From Serinus canaria (Eukaryota > Chordata > Aves > Passeriformes > Fringillidae), in the NCBI RefSeq assembly GCF_022539315.1, contig NC_066323.1, forward strand, positions 17,783,719 through 17,847,718: a stretch of 64,000 nt of DNA. Direction: 5' to 3'. The position numbers were made by a program, and so were the translations under genes. Within the stretch, counting starts at the first letter, position 1; the number at the start of each line of letters is the position of its first letter. Under the pieces are notes generated by a model. The model did not search any database. It had not been told where the DNA came from and saw nothing but the letters and a program-made list of their open reading frames with translations. Shown in pieces: positions 1 to 11,200 of this stretch.

Positions 1-865
1 TGCTTTCTGCAGGAGTTTCTATGTTGTCTCACATTTCATTCAGCCTGCCAGCCAGAGCAGAAAGTTTTAGCAGCTCAGTTCAATGGACTGGAAATATATT
101 AAGGAATTTATTTGATTTTGGTGCTGGTGATATTTTCATTTCATTTTTCATTTACATCTGGACAATGCTGTTAACTCCTTCAGCCAGGGATTTTATTCCT
201 ATTGTTTAAATAAAAAGACAACAAAAAAATTTCAATCTTTTTTTTTTACAGTCAGGGATTACATCCAGAATTTTTTAAGAGGTTTAAAGGAGGGAGAGGA
301 CAAAGGGGCCAGAGCTGTTCTCTCTTACTGTTTGTTTTTAATTTTTGGGGTAAGTACTGTACTTGCTAGGCCTGACATAAAAAATTATTCACATTCCCCC
401 CCATAACAGCCATGAGCACTTCTCTTGAGCTAGTTTCAGTCAACATGGTCATTGGCCATGGTCTGAGTGGAGTCTCCTGCTGGAGCAATCCTGCCATGCA
501 ATCATTTCTGAATTGGGCTGCTGTTGCAAAACTTCCTAGACAAGGATGTTAGCAAACATGCTAAAAATCAGAACAGGAAGCACTAACAGGATTTTTAAGA
601 CAAAAAAATGAACTGAGAAAAAAGTATAAGATTTTCCAAGGTCTCCCCTAGTGGAGGCCAGTTTTGTTTTATTGCTTTTTTTGAGGTTTGGTTTGGGGTT
701 TTTTTGGACCAGCCAATTTATATTAGGAAGTAATCTCCTAATTTATGAAGGAGTCCTTGAAGCTCCCTAGAAACTCCCAGCTTCATGATTTATTTGATAA
801 TTACAGAGGGGTGATTTCAATATCCTTATGTTTCTCATTGTTTTGCATGTGGCCATCCATTACAG
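1..865. other. Non-coding stretch, nothing recognised
   Basis: AT-rich unique sequence with short T runs (near 239-248 and 690-705). I see no repeat family, RNA gene or convincing exon before 866. The short open frames here lack splice context and recognisable protein motifs. Confidence 0.6.
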
Positions 866-1016
866 CAGAAGAAATTACCAAAATCCTAAAAGATATTATC
901 ATTTTCATATCTAGTAGGCCTGATGAGTTTTCTATGAGCAGGATGCATGACACAATGAATAAGGAAACTGGATTACAGGAAAGGAATAAAAATCTGGAGA
1001 AAGAGGACAAAGAAAG
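866..1016 (+). CDS. Candidate internal exon, 151 bp, product unknown
   Basis: A splice-acceptor-like sequence (T-rich stretch from about 830, ending in TTACAG at 860-865) is followed by 151 bp that is open in one frame. It ends at AAAG|GTGAGG, a near-consensus donor at 1017-1018. The start phase is 1 and the end phase is 2. The predicted peptide is about 50 residues, begins near AEEITKILKDIIIFISS, and has a highly charged end (LQERNKNLEKEDKER) that could form a helix or coiled coil. The length is typical of a vertebrate internal exon. Against it: codons are AT-rich, no domain is recognised, the frame stays open upstream to 745, and such a combination can arise by chance in 64 kb. Seen: the splice-like signals and open frame. 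Inferred: that it is an exon. Confidence 0.18.
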
Positions 1017-4000
1017 GTGAGGCTATTTTATGTATAGGTATAAAAATGAGGGTAGAAGTGCAATTTTTATTTATGGAGGTTACAGCTCTGCTCTGAAGTC
1101 ATTAGTGACTCATTGCATATCACAGGATTAAAAACAAGGAATGGGTAGATCAGCAAGCCCGAGCAGATATCCAGATTTCTGCCTCCACCAGCCAACATTT
1201 GCAGAAGGCTCCTCTTTTGGAAAAATCCTTGTTCTTTCCTCAGAAAGAAAAAGCCCACCCTTGATTTCCTGCTAGGAGCTCTCTGTCAGCTGGGACTGGG
1301 GGCAGCACAGAGCCCTGCCCTGGCTGCCTGGGCACGGGAACCCTGCCAGGAGCTCTGCCAGCCCAAGGGAAAGGTGCTGCAGGCTGGCCCTGGCTCCTGG
1401 GGACAGGAACCCCCCCCACCGCAGCAGCTGGTGACAATGGGGACAGAATCACTGCTGGAAGGATTTTACTTCAGAGAATTCTCATCTGGGCCTTTGTTCA
1501 GAATTTAAATGCTACAAATTCGAGGCCTGCACCTTGCTAATGTTGCCTCCAGCACTGGGAGGGCATTTGTCAAAGGCTTCTGTGGGAACCAAAATTACCC
1601 CTCAGTGATTTTGCCATTACAAGATTTACCTGCTTTACCACTGCAGATCCTAACAGCAACATCAACAAAATGTTCCAGCATCAGGAACTCGGGAAGTCTT
1701 GGAAATCACCACGTTTGCCTGCCGGAAATGAAATGCCTCTCTCCAGTTCCAGCTCCTGCAAGCCAGATTGTGTTACAGGACATGCTGTTAAACCAATCAC
1801 ACTGCAAAATGCATTAACACTACTCACCCCCAAAACTGGGGTGCTTATGAATTCTGGAGTGATGATGAGACAAAGCAATCAAAGCTGGACCATTCAATAC
1901 AGAGCTTACACTCCACCCTCATCTCATCAAGGCTCCTGAAGGAGTTACAGCCCAAATGGTGCTCACACGTTCCTTTGTGTTTTGCCTCTTATACCACACC
2001 CATTAAAAAAGAGCACCAGTGATGTACAGCACACCCTGAATTGGGTCTGTCACAGGCAGGTCAAGCTTTCTCAAAGGGGTAAACCTGCTAGTGCATATTT
2101 TATATTCAATTTCTACTGACTGTTTATTTTGTGACACTGCTGTCACATGCTTTTATGCCAATTGCAAAACTCAAAGAAAGTGTGTTTTATTGTTCCTGGA
2201 AAAACAGTGAGGTTGGTGCTCAGAGATTTCTTTTTCAGGAAAGGCAATTACCCCTCAGAAAAGCTTTAGTCGAGTCCAGGACAAGAAGTGAAGGCTTGTA
2301 GTCAGGATTTCAGCTCTCAGTGTTGGATAAGATCCCACCTACATTCTGGAAAAGAGATAGAAATTTTAATAGATCCTATGGGGTTCCTCCACATCACTGA
2401 AAAACAAAATGCTCAGAGCTTATTGCTGTATGGAGTTGTCCAGGTACAGTTAAATGATTCATCATGTACCCCCTCTGTTAATTAATTACTCAGTGCTATA
2501 CAAAATCTATGTTATATATTGCTAGGTACTTGGATTCTTATTACAGATTATTGCAACATAGCAAAAAAAAGACAGCTTCTGTTTTTTAAAGTTAAATAAA
2601 AAGTTGATATACCCAAAAGTTGTGCCTACATGTCTGGAAACTCAGTAAAATATGTATAAATTAAAAAAAAAAAAGCCAAAAGCAAGCTTACATGAACAAA
2701 TGGAAAATTTAATTAAAAACAGGATGAAGATGGATTCTGTACATTTTTCAGGGTCAAGTGACCTGGAAGGAGTCGGACAAAACTTTGAGTGGATAAAAAG
2801 TATTAACTTGGAGAACAAATGAGAAAAACAATAAAGTTTAATAACAAATGTAAGTAATTAAAAATGGAAAAGAAGCCTCAAAAGAGATTTTAAAAGAGAA
2901 ATTTTTGAAATGATCCATTAAGCCATATTTGACACTTTATACACAGACACAATTTTCCCCTTCTTAGTGCATATTTTATCCTCTTCTACAGTCACCCAGC
3001 TGCTGCTGCATCTCAGACCTGATCATTGCCTCTTCCACTTCTGGTAAGCAGTGCTTGCATGGCAGTGGTCTGTATTTGAGATGAAATACCTGCAAAAGAC
3101 AGGAGATGTTCCTGGTTCAGAGAGGCAGCAGTCTAAACCCTTAACCCAGCCAAGACACTCTCTTTTCAGAAGAAGGAGGACAGGCCAGTGAGGGTACTCA
3201 CAGCCAAAGCTCCAGAACTTCACTTTGTAGAGGCATTACAGACCTTCCCCTGCCAGCTGTGAATATCTCTTTCATGGGCTTCATGCATCTCATAAATCCC
3301 TTCCTCCCTCAGGTCACTTGTCTTTGGTCTAACATCATGTTTCCACAGGAGAAGTTTTCCCTGTTTTTATTCTCATCCCATTCTGCTATTACTGGAGTGG
3401 TTCCTACACCAATTCAAGAGTCTCTGAATTTTGCCTGAGATTCTGAAAATTCTGGACTCCAAACTGCAGCTGTGAAAGCAGGAGAATCAGCTCCTAGCTC
3501 TTTCTCACAGCTACAGAGCCATGTTACCCACTTCAGTTTTCCCTAATTCTGGCAGAGCAGGGCACCATGAGTCACTCACTACACTCTCTTGCCAACAACT
3601 CTTTCAAAGCACAAATCTCCATAAGGGGAAATTAAATATTTCTATAAACTCACCCTTCAAGAGCCAGCAGGACTGTGTCACTGAGTGTGCTTCTTGACAT
3701 GACACACTGAAAAGATCCCCATAATAATCACTGCAGAGCAATCAGAGAATTGAATCACATTCTAGACCTGTCACTAGTTCTGTTTCTCAGACAGGCAAGG
3801 ACATGTGTGACTTTTGGGGCTTGTTCCTGCTGCCACCGAAGGCAAAGGCAAACTCTCCACTGGCTTGCACAGGCACAGAGCCACTATTATGTTACAGAGC
3901 AGAGCTGGAGGAGCAGAGTGAGGCTGTGCCTTGGGAGGAGAGCTCTGCACAGCTGAGCTACTGCTCTTCTCCAGCAATTCTACAAGTTACCTTCCTGGGT

Positions 4001-4538
4001 TTCATAAAATACAGAGCAACACGAAGAGGATCTAGAGCCACTTTTCTTGGGAGAGAGACCAAATGAAATTTTCCTGATTAATTTACCTTCCCTTGTTCCC
4101 CTAAATAAATAAATAAACAACACAACAGCAGAACAAGACAGGCTTATTCTAGTGTTTAACTAATTAACACTACAAATTAGTGTTTAATGGCAATGATAAT
4201 TATAATCATATCCCTCTGAATCTACTGAGGCTGCCACATCAGATGGATTGCAATCTTCTCCAGCCCTCTACAACTTTAAATCAATATCACTTCAAACCTG
4301 ACAGGGTCATTTCATGAAAAGTGATTAGAGAGTCACCTTTATTTTCTGTGTTAAACTGAGAAATTCAAAAGCCTCTTTAAGTGGTGGGAGAAGAAAGGAT
4401 AAAGCATCACTTTGAGTTAACAAAATCAGTAATTGAAGCTCCTTTTTGTCCCACATAGGCATCATTCTTTAGGTTTTCATTTGAGTCAATCCCAAAGCCA
4501 AAATTCACAGGCTCTCTGCCACTTGCCCATTATGTACA
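1017..4538. other. Non-coding stretch with a GC-rich patch and simple A/T tracts
   Basis: A GC-rich patch at about 1260-1450 includes a C8 run (1410-1417) and sequence rich in CTG/CAG words, a common look for bird non-coding DNA. The part from about 2480 to 2950 is very AT-rich with an A12 run near 2662. A (TAAA)4 tract lies at 4102-4117. Open frames here show no recognisable domain. No gene or named repeat seen. Confidence 0.55.
4150..4187. repeat. Short inverted plus direct repeat (TAGTGTTTAA)
   Basis: TAGTGTT at 4150-4156 is matched by its reverse complement AACACTA at 4166-4172. The 10-mer TAGTGTTTAA at 4150-4159 recurs at 4178-4187. TGTTTA is a forkhead-like core, so a paired binding site is possible, but the stretch is short and AT-rich and may be chance. 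Confidence 0.4.
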
Positions 4539-4760
4539 ACAGAATAATTTAGATTAGGAAGGACCTTTGTAGTCCAACCCAGCATTCAAAGCACTGCTAC
4601 CAGTTTATGCAGGGCTTTCTTGAGCCAGGGCTTGAATATCTCCACCCCCTGGCTATATGATTCAGTGTTGGATAATCTTCTTGGCAAAAAGCCTTTCTCC
4701 TTATATCAAACAGGAACCTCATTGCAACTTGTGCTGCTCAGTCAGGGAGAGGCATCAGAC
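4539..4760 (-). mobile_element. CR1 LINE, old 3' fragment
   Basis: Read on the plus strand, this follows the reverse complement of a CR1 3' end: an ACAGAAT start, then a 'ttaggaaggacctttgtagtccaaccc'-type line, a 'cttgaatatctccacc' block, and 'ccttatatcaaacaggaa' followed by 'ttgcaacttgtg'. CR1 elements are 5'-truncated non-LTR retrotransposons, so only the untranslated tail is expected. Divergence from the CR1 pattern is high, pointing to an old copy. The 5'-ward boundary (right end here) is uncertain by about 50 bp. Confidence 0.75.
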
Positions 4761-6427
4761 ATCCTTGTAGCTCAAGATCTGGGAGGCAGCAGCCTCTCAA
4801 TGAAGTCCCACCTGGGCTGAGTCCTCTAATGTGCCAAGTCCCTCCAGCCCGTGCTGGATCCCGGCCCTTGGCACACTGACACTACCACTGGACAGCTTCA
4901 AGCAGAATTTCTGGGCCATTCTACAGCCACCCTGCCAAGTGCTGCTAAAAGCAGCACCTCTGTGCTGGCTACAGGCTGGAGCTGGGCTCCTGCACAGCCT
5001 GTGGAGCGGTGCATGCCTTCCCCTGCACAGCTGTCAGCTGGAGAGCAGGGCTGCAGCAGCTCCTAACCAAGAGACAGCCAGCAGAAGCTCTCTGTTGGAG
5101 CTGACAGAAGCAAAAGCCTCTGGAAGCTGAACCTCACCATCAGCAGTGAGCCAGGCACTCCCAGCCAATGCAGCTATCAGATGGCCCCTGAAGCTCTCTC
5201 CAAGAGAAGGTTGGAAGCTTGGAAAGAGCTGCCCTTTCTGCCACTCACCTGTGCTAGCTGTCTCAAGCCCCAAACCCTCATGGACAGATGATGTGCTCCT
5301 TCTTGAAAGAAAGTTCAATGCAGTCTTTGGGAAGGATCATTAAAACACACCAATAGAAATTAAATGGAATAAAACTCTTCTAGGTTTACTGGTAAAATGT
5401 AATCAGAGGGGGTCAATACAGAGTCTGGGAAGATTCTGAATTGTGCTGGTTAACATCCAGGTTCAGCACCCAGCTAAGACAACCACAGAGGACACAGGAA
5501 ATGAAGCAGAGAGGAAATTCTGCTGAGGAATGGCAGAAGACCACTGCAGCAATTCACTTTGTTTCTCACCATGGGATGAGAGCAGGGAAGAAATGCAGGA
5601 GAGCTATGGAGCAGCTGAGCACTGGTATAAGCATGGCATGGCGCTACTCTATATATTCAGATATGCCACACATGACAAACACATACAGCAAATACTCTTA
5701 GAGCATTATAATAATGAAAACAGCACACAATGAACATAAAAATCCAAGTATACAGAATTTGGAGCATCCAGAGGTCAGTATTGTGAACTACTGGGACTGT
5801 TATTGTTTCCAATGCCAAAAGCAGAAGCTTGCTACAGCTGAGTCTCTCAGTGGCTTTTGTTGTTTTCATTAGTACTAAACATTCAGAGGAATCTCAAAAG
5901 GGAGAGACAATTACCTGGGGAATGCAAGTTTTGATCTATCTTAGCCAGTCATTTGACCTTATTGTGATTTTTTGTGCATTTCTTTAATACTACTACTTTA
6001 ACTACTAATACTAAGAAAACAACTTCCTGATGTTCAAGCCTCTAATTTTGTAAGATTGTCAGCTCAAATAAACACATGAGGGGCAGGAACTTGTCCCTGT
6101 TCCTTGATCACCTCCACGTCTCCAACTGGGAATATATTTTTCCCTATATGCTATGTTAAATCCAGGAGGAAATCAAATATACATTTCTACTGGTGACTTA
6201 AGCTCTGATCCTACCATTAGTTAAACACAAGCTTAATTTTATACATGTGAGTCATCCCATCAACATCCCCATATGCCAGAGACTTTGTGGGATTGATGCC
6301 CAGAAATGAAACCATAATGAATGAATTCCATTTCTGAGTTGCAGAACCAGGGTTGGAAACCCTGAGAACAGAGATACTGGAACATAAATCCACAGTATAA
6401 CATGGGCCAAGGAAGTAAACACTTAAC
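4761..6427. other. Non-coding stretch, GC-richer at its left end
   Basis: About 4800-5140 is GC-richer with many CAG/CTG words. The rest is ordinary AT-rich unique sequence. A perfect minus-strand splice donor (CAG|GTGAGT, exon side ending at 5249) occurs, but the sequence behind it gives no good exon. No gene or named repeat seen. Confidence 0.55.
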
Positions 6428-6475
6428 AAAAAAAAAAAAAAAAAAAGGAAAAAAAAGGAAAAAAAAGGAAAAAAT
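6428..6475. repeat. A-rich tract with period-10 GGAAAAAAAA units
   Basis: A run of about 19 A is followed by three GGAAAAAAAA-type units starting at 6447, 6457 and 6467, giving a 10-bp period that ends in AATATAAA. It is a simple repeat. It could be a decayed poly(A) tail of a retrocopy, but I see no recognisable retrocopy body to its left. Confidence 0.9.
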
Positions 6476-7593
6476 ATAAAGAGATTATCTAATTCCTTAC
6501 TCTGAAAAAAAGCCTCCCAAGAGTTGATGGTATTAATTAAGAAGTTTCGTTCCTGTTACCCAACAGCCAGTGCTTCTCCAACAAAAACATGGCAAAATGC
6601 CTCATTTTAAAGAGCACATGCCAGACTTTGGATTTAGCTCTGCCTGCTTTTGGCCACCACAGCACCATAAATTTGCTACATCTTTCATTCTGCCCCCATA
6701 TGTCAGGATTGTGTCTAAACTCAACAACTCCTTTCTTTTCCACACGGGCAAAACAACAACAACAAACAAAAAAAAAAGCAAACCTTCAGCAATTTATAGT
6801 TCCAATGAAACCCCCAGGACATACTTACATTTGAAAAACTTTTTGAAACATTAAGTACATAATTAGAACTAAATATAAGTAATTGATACACTACTGAATT
6901 ATTAACATGATGTGTATGCTGTTCAAAATGGTTGCAGCCCTTCAGTAATGAAATAGCTCATTACAACACAGGCAACTGTTTGCTCTGTTGCAGGACCATG
7001 TGCCAGAATAAGAGCTGTAGGGAAAAAGATGAGAATAGAACAATATTTAACAGCTCAGAGTGAAACCTCAGCTCTTACATTGCTGGCCATGTCTAAAAGC
7101 AGCAGGCCCAGAATCTCTCTGCATTGGCATTTCTGTCACCTGCTGCAAGACAAATGGGTTGGGAGACTGGTACTCAAAAGCAAACATGACTTGTAACTTC
7201 AAAGTTCACTTTCAATCTTACACTATTAACAAAATGAATCTTCTCCAGTCCTTTCACAACATATTTTATAGACTCATCTTCTCCTGTGTACTAAACCAAA
7301 TTTTTAGTACGTATCAAAGCATATTTCCTGGAAGCCCCATACATTATTAACATTTAATATCAGGTGTTGTACAAAGAGTCATTGTCAGAAGTAATTTCTT
7401 CACAAATATCAACACTTTGCATTTCCAAACTACCCAAGGCTTCCCTCCTTCTCCAGATAGTTTGTAAATACAACACTCACAGGCCATGACAACAGGGGAT
7501 TACTCTCATTTGAACTTGCATACTTGCATAGCAAAATGCTTAATGCTTAATTCTGTTTCTCCTATTAAGATTAGTTGGGGGGAAAAAAAGTAA
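6476..7593. other. Non-coding stretch, nothing recognised
   Basis: AT-rich unique sequence. The open frames at 6570-6854 and 7060-7350 are short, unspliced-looking and match nothing I recognise. Confidence 0.55.

Positions 7594-7631
<38 letters not shown>
7594..7631. repeat. Compound microsatellite (GT)5(TA)14
   Basis: GT units at 7594-7603 run straight into TA units up to about 7631. Simple repeat, probably polymorphic. Confidence 0.95.
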
Positions 7632-7635
<4 letters not shown>

Positions 7636-8162
7636 TTTTTTAATACCAAAATATGAATTTAAAAATGAGAGTGTGCAAATATTTACCCCTCTCTCCTCTC
7701 ACAATGTTCTGAACAGCAGACTTATCCCTGACAATATTCATCTCCTGTAAACACTGGCAAAGCAATTTCAGAATTGTTATTTCATTGCATATTCACTAGC
7801 TGTTGCTGGAGGTATTTTGTTCAGCTCTAATTAGCACAGTTAATAAGATCAATATTTTCATTACTGAATGCTGCAGTAAGGCAAAACACACTTTAAAACT
7901 TACATTGACAAGATCCCAAGAAATATATTTATTGGGAAATCCTACTTGTCTATTTCAAAAGCAAAAAGCCCTCAAAATTGGAGGGAAAACACTTTTGGTG
8001 TTTGCCATTTTGCTGAGGACAGAAATGAAAATTGAAACATCCATAGCAGTTAGAGGTGCTTTTAGAGGCAAAAGGACTCTTTGTTCTAATTGGGTTTTTT
8101 GCTACTATTTCCTTGTGTCCCATGACTTTTTCATGAGAAATAACTGCTGCAGTTTGACTCAC
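7632..8162. other. Non-coding stretch beside the candidate signal-peptide exon
   Basis: On the minus strand this would be the start of the intron downstream of the candidate exon at 8163-8268. The 126-codon plus-strand open frame at 7803-8183 overlaps that exon antisense and has no recognisable motif. I find no matching phase-1 second exon between here and position 1. Confidence 0.5.
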
Positions 8163-8268
8163 CTGTACAGACCTTGGTGTTGACACCATCGCTCTCCTTG
8201 TACTCTTGCCTGGCTTCAAAAATACCCAACAACAAAACACCAGAAACCTGAAAAAAAAGCAGAGGCAT
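8163..8268 (-). CDS. Candidate first coding exon with signal peptide; product unknown
   Basis: On the minus strand an ATG at 8268-8266 (A at -3) opens 35 codons plus one base, ending at a perfect donor, CAG|GTGAGT (intron starts at 8162). The peptide begins MPLLFFQVSGVLLLGIFEA, a good hydrophobic signal-peptide core with a plausible cleavage after FEA. A polar stretch, RQEYKESDGVNTKVCT, follows. Its codons (for example GAG TAC AAG GAG AGC GAT GGT GTC AAC ACC AAG GTC) are far more coding-like than the surrounding AT-rich DNA. The exon ends in phase 1, which is usual for signal-peptide exons of secreted and receptor proteins. A second reading is an internal exon: CTTTTTTTTCAG just before 8247 is a strong acceptor, giving an 85-bp exon with the same frame and end. 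The final KVCTG recalls the start of ERBB receptor L domains, but five residues prove nothing and, as I recall it, ERBB exon 1 ends before the VC. Later exons are not seen. I infer a real exon, with chance not excluded. Confidence 0.35.
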
Positions 8269-11200
8269 TATAATCTAGCAGCAGTGTTTAAAATTCAGCT
8301 TTAACTCTGGCAAATAGAGATTGAAGGAAATGAACACAATATAGCTGCAGCAGCCCAGTGAGTGTTAGCTCTGGGGAGAGAGAACTCCTCAGCACCCCTG
8401 CCCTAACAAGGGCCCTTGGGGTTCTTCCTTCTGCAGAGAGCATCCTCTCCTACCACAGAGCACACGACAGTCTCAGCCTTCTCTGCACCTCATGACAGCA
8501 ACCACAGCAGCAGAAAAAGGGAATTCAGATGTCAGATATCCAGTTTCTCACATCTCTGGGCTTTGTTTTCCAGCACTCTTCATGTCTAACAATAATGGGT
8601 TAGAAAAGGATCCTGACTCTGTAACTCTTTTTTTTTTTCCTGAAACTTCTTTCTTCTTTTTTTTTAACAGAAAAGCTCAAATCTGTACTTGGACAGCATT
8701 CTTCCATCCTTTCACTGAACTTATTAAATGAATTGGCAATTCACTGTGATCTTACCTCTGTGGAGATGTCACTCAGGAAACTGTGAATGTAAACTACCCT
8801 AAAATAATTCCATGCTCACGTTGAGTAATTATTTTAAAAACTGTTCCTGCAGAAAAAGATGATCAAATATCAAATGGATACTGTATAATTAAGCAGCAAG
8901 ACACACCAGGGAGCAGACAATAGGTTTAGGTGCTTTATTAAGCATCAGGCTGAAGGCAGGGATTGCCAGAGCAGAGAGATGAGCATTATATGGCACTGCT
9001 TGTAACATAAAGCTGCTCCCTGGGGTAACACATCCTGCACCTGGTGAGGTTTTGCCACCCACTGTGTCCACTCAAATTGGTTTTCTTCATTTCCATGCCC
9101 ATCTTTTCTAATCAACTGATCCTACTTCCCCCCACAACTAACCTGCTAAACTTGTAATTTACAGCACTGGAGCTGTTAAGATATCTACAAGGTAAAACCA
9201 CAAAAGATAAGAAAAAAGTGGTATAATACTTCTAGGAAAGGCAAGTGAAAATGCTGATGAAACACACTAGGCAGCTCTGCATGCATATTCAGATTGCTAT
9301 TAGCAGTATGAGCTCTCATAAAAAACCTGTTCTTTTAAGATGACAATTACAGCAGCAAGGCCAGCATGATCTACTGTCCAAATATGAAACACTTAATTTA
9401 AGAAATGGAGAAAAGCTATTTAATAGGGGGAACATAAAGAGAAGCCATTTGGGAACCTATCTGATTCCTAAGCTTCACAGAGTCATTTTCTAACAGACAC
9501 AAATGCAAGCAGTAGCTTTAGAATTATTGGAGGTAGTACATGTGCTGCTTACACACTCAAATGAGAAAATATTTGAATGGGACTGCTGTTTCTGCAGCAG
9601 CAAAGAGCTGGGAGAACAGAGTGTCAGAAAACCTAAAACTAAACATCCAAATAAAGAGGATCTCCAGTGGACATTAGATCAAGACAATGTGAGAGTGAAG
9701 AATCAATCATTCTTGATTCTTCCCTCTCACTTGATTGGAAAACCAGTTACATTCTTATCTGCAAGGAGAGGGGTTAAAAAATAATAAATATTTGATTCCT
9801 TGCCTGGACATACCATTCTGGCAAGATGCATTGCTTCTCAATATGACAGCAGAGATGAACAGCATTTCCAGAGACAGCCTTTTCTCTTTTTGTTTTCCTG
9901 AAACATGGCTGGATTTTGGTGACAAACAAAGACATTCATCATTAAACCCAATCCCTTGAAAATATGTGCCAGGGGTTCTGGGAATCCATCTGATGCTACC
10001 CAGGGAGTTCCCATACACTGCACAACTGTGGCCAGTTCAGATTAAGACAAACAAGAACACTGGGTTATCCTAAGGAAACTCAATCCAAAGACCAGTCAGA
10101 ATAACTCAAGTTTATGTGGCAACATTTCCCATTCTCATTATGTCACAGCACAGATTTAGAGACTGTTGTACTCCATTGTCTGCTCTCTTGACTGTCTCTG
10201 TCACTAGAATGAGACACCCAAAGCTTCATGCCACGTGCAGGTTGTGAAAGACAGCAATACAGTGAACTCCTTCATTTTTTATAAGTCAATTTGCCAGGCA
10301 TTTCACCATGTTCTTACAGGCTGCTTCAGCTGGGAAAGAGAACAAAAGTAGCTGGCCATTCTAGTCAGAGGGCAAACAGACCTTCCCCAGTCCCAGCTCC
10401 TTACTGGGAACACTTTGTGCCACAGGCTGTGCAAAGCACAGAGCAAGAAAAGGCCCAAAGTAACACATGATGGTCATCATTTAACACTGTGTGTGTGAGA
10501 CCTTTTGAAAATACAATATTTACAGATATGTATGTTAATATATATGTGCATGCATGCATATAAATATAAATTTCCATACCAGAAAGCCACAAATTCCTTG
10601 ATAGCCTCAGGTGAGGACAAACCATATAGAGGAGACTCCTCTGCCAATGCACAGAGAGGGAAAGTGAGGGCAAAATAAGGGTTTCTTGTGTGGGTCTGAA
10701 GTAGACAAATGCTGCTGTGGAGTAGTCTGGAGACTGTAGCTGTGGCTAAAAGGGAAATAGCATCAATCTCTTCTCACAGCATTGCCTCTCAGGGTCTTAT
10801 TAAGCATGTTTTGCAAGGAAAAGCTAGAATTTATCCTAGTACAGAAAACCCACTGCAACTGTACTCCAAATCTGTGGCTACAGAAACCAAAACCAGAATT
10901 ATGTTCTTATGTTCTTAGAGATATTGAAGAAAACCCCCAAAAAATCAAAACCAGAAACCCAAAATGTTCAGGAAGAACTGCCAGGGTTCAGGAACAACTG
11001 CCAGGAATTTTGTCTTTATTTGTTTGTTTGATGGTGGTCTGTGCTTAACAGACAATGCATCCTCCTAAGCCATTCAATTAAATAAAGACCAAACAAAAAA
11101 CCAAAATCCATCCATCTCTCTCCCCACCCCCATTCACAGGAAAACTTTGATCTGTCATGCTGGCAATAAAACCAAAAAACACCCAACCAAAACATTCCCC

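Noticed and set aside
5197..5301. Minus-strand exon suggested by a perfect CAG|GTGAGT donor ending at 5249
   Set aside because: The only upstream acceptor is an AAG with a weak pyrimidine tract, and the enclosed 53 bp gives no coding-like sequence.
7803..8183. 126-codon plus-strand open frame
   Set aside because: No recognisable domain. It overlaps the better-supported minus-strand candidate exon antisense.
8163..8268. Assignment of the candidate exon to an ERBB receptor from its KVCTG ending
   Set aside because: Only five residues agree. As I recall it, the ERBB exon boundary falls before the VC, and no ERBB-like second exon is found to the left.
8640..8760. Acceptor-like TTTTTTTTTAACAG at 8656-8670 on the plus strand
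   Set aside because: No donor follows within a plausible exon length.
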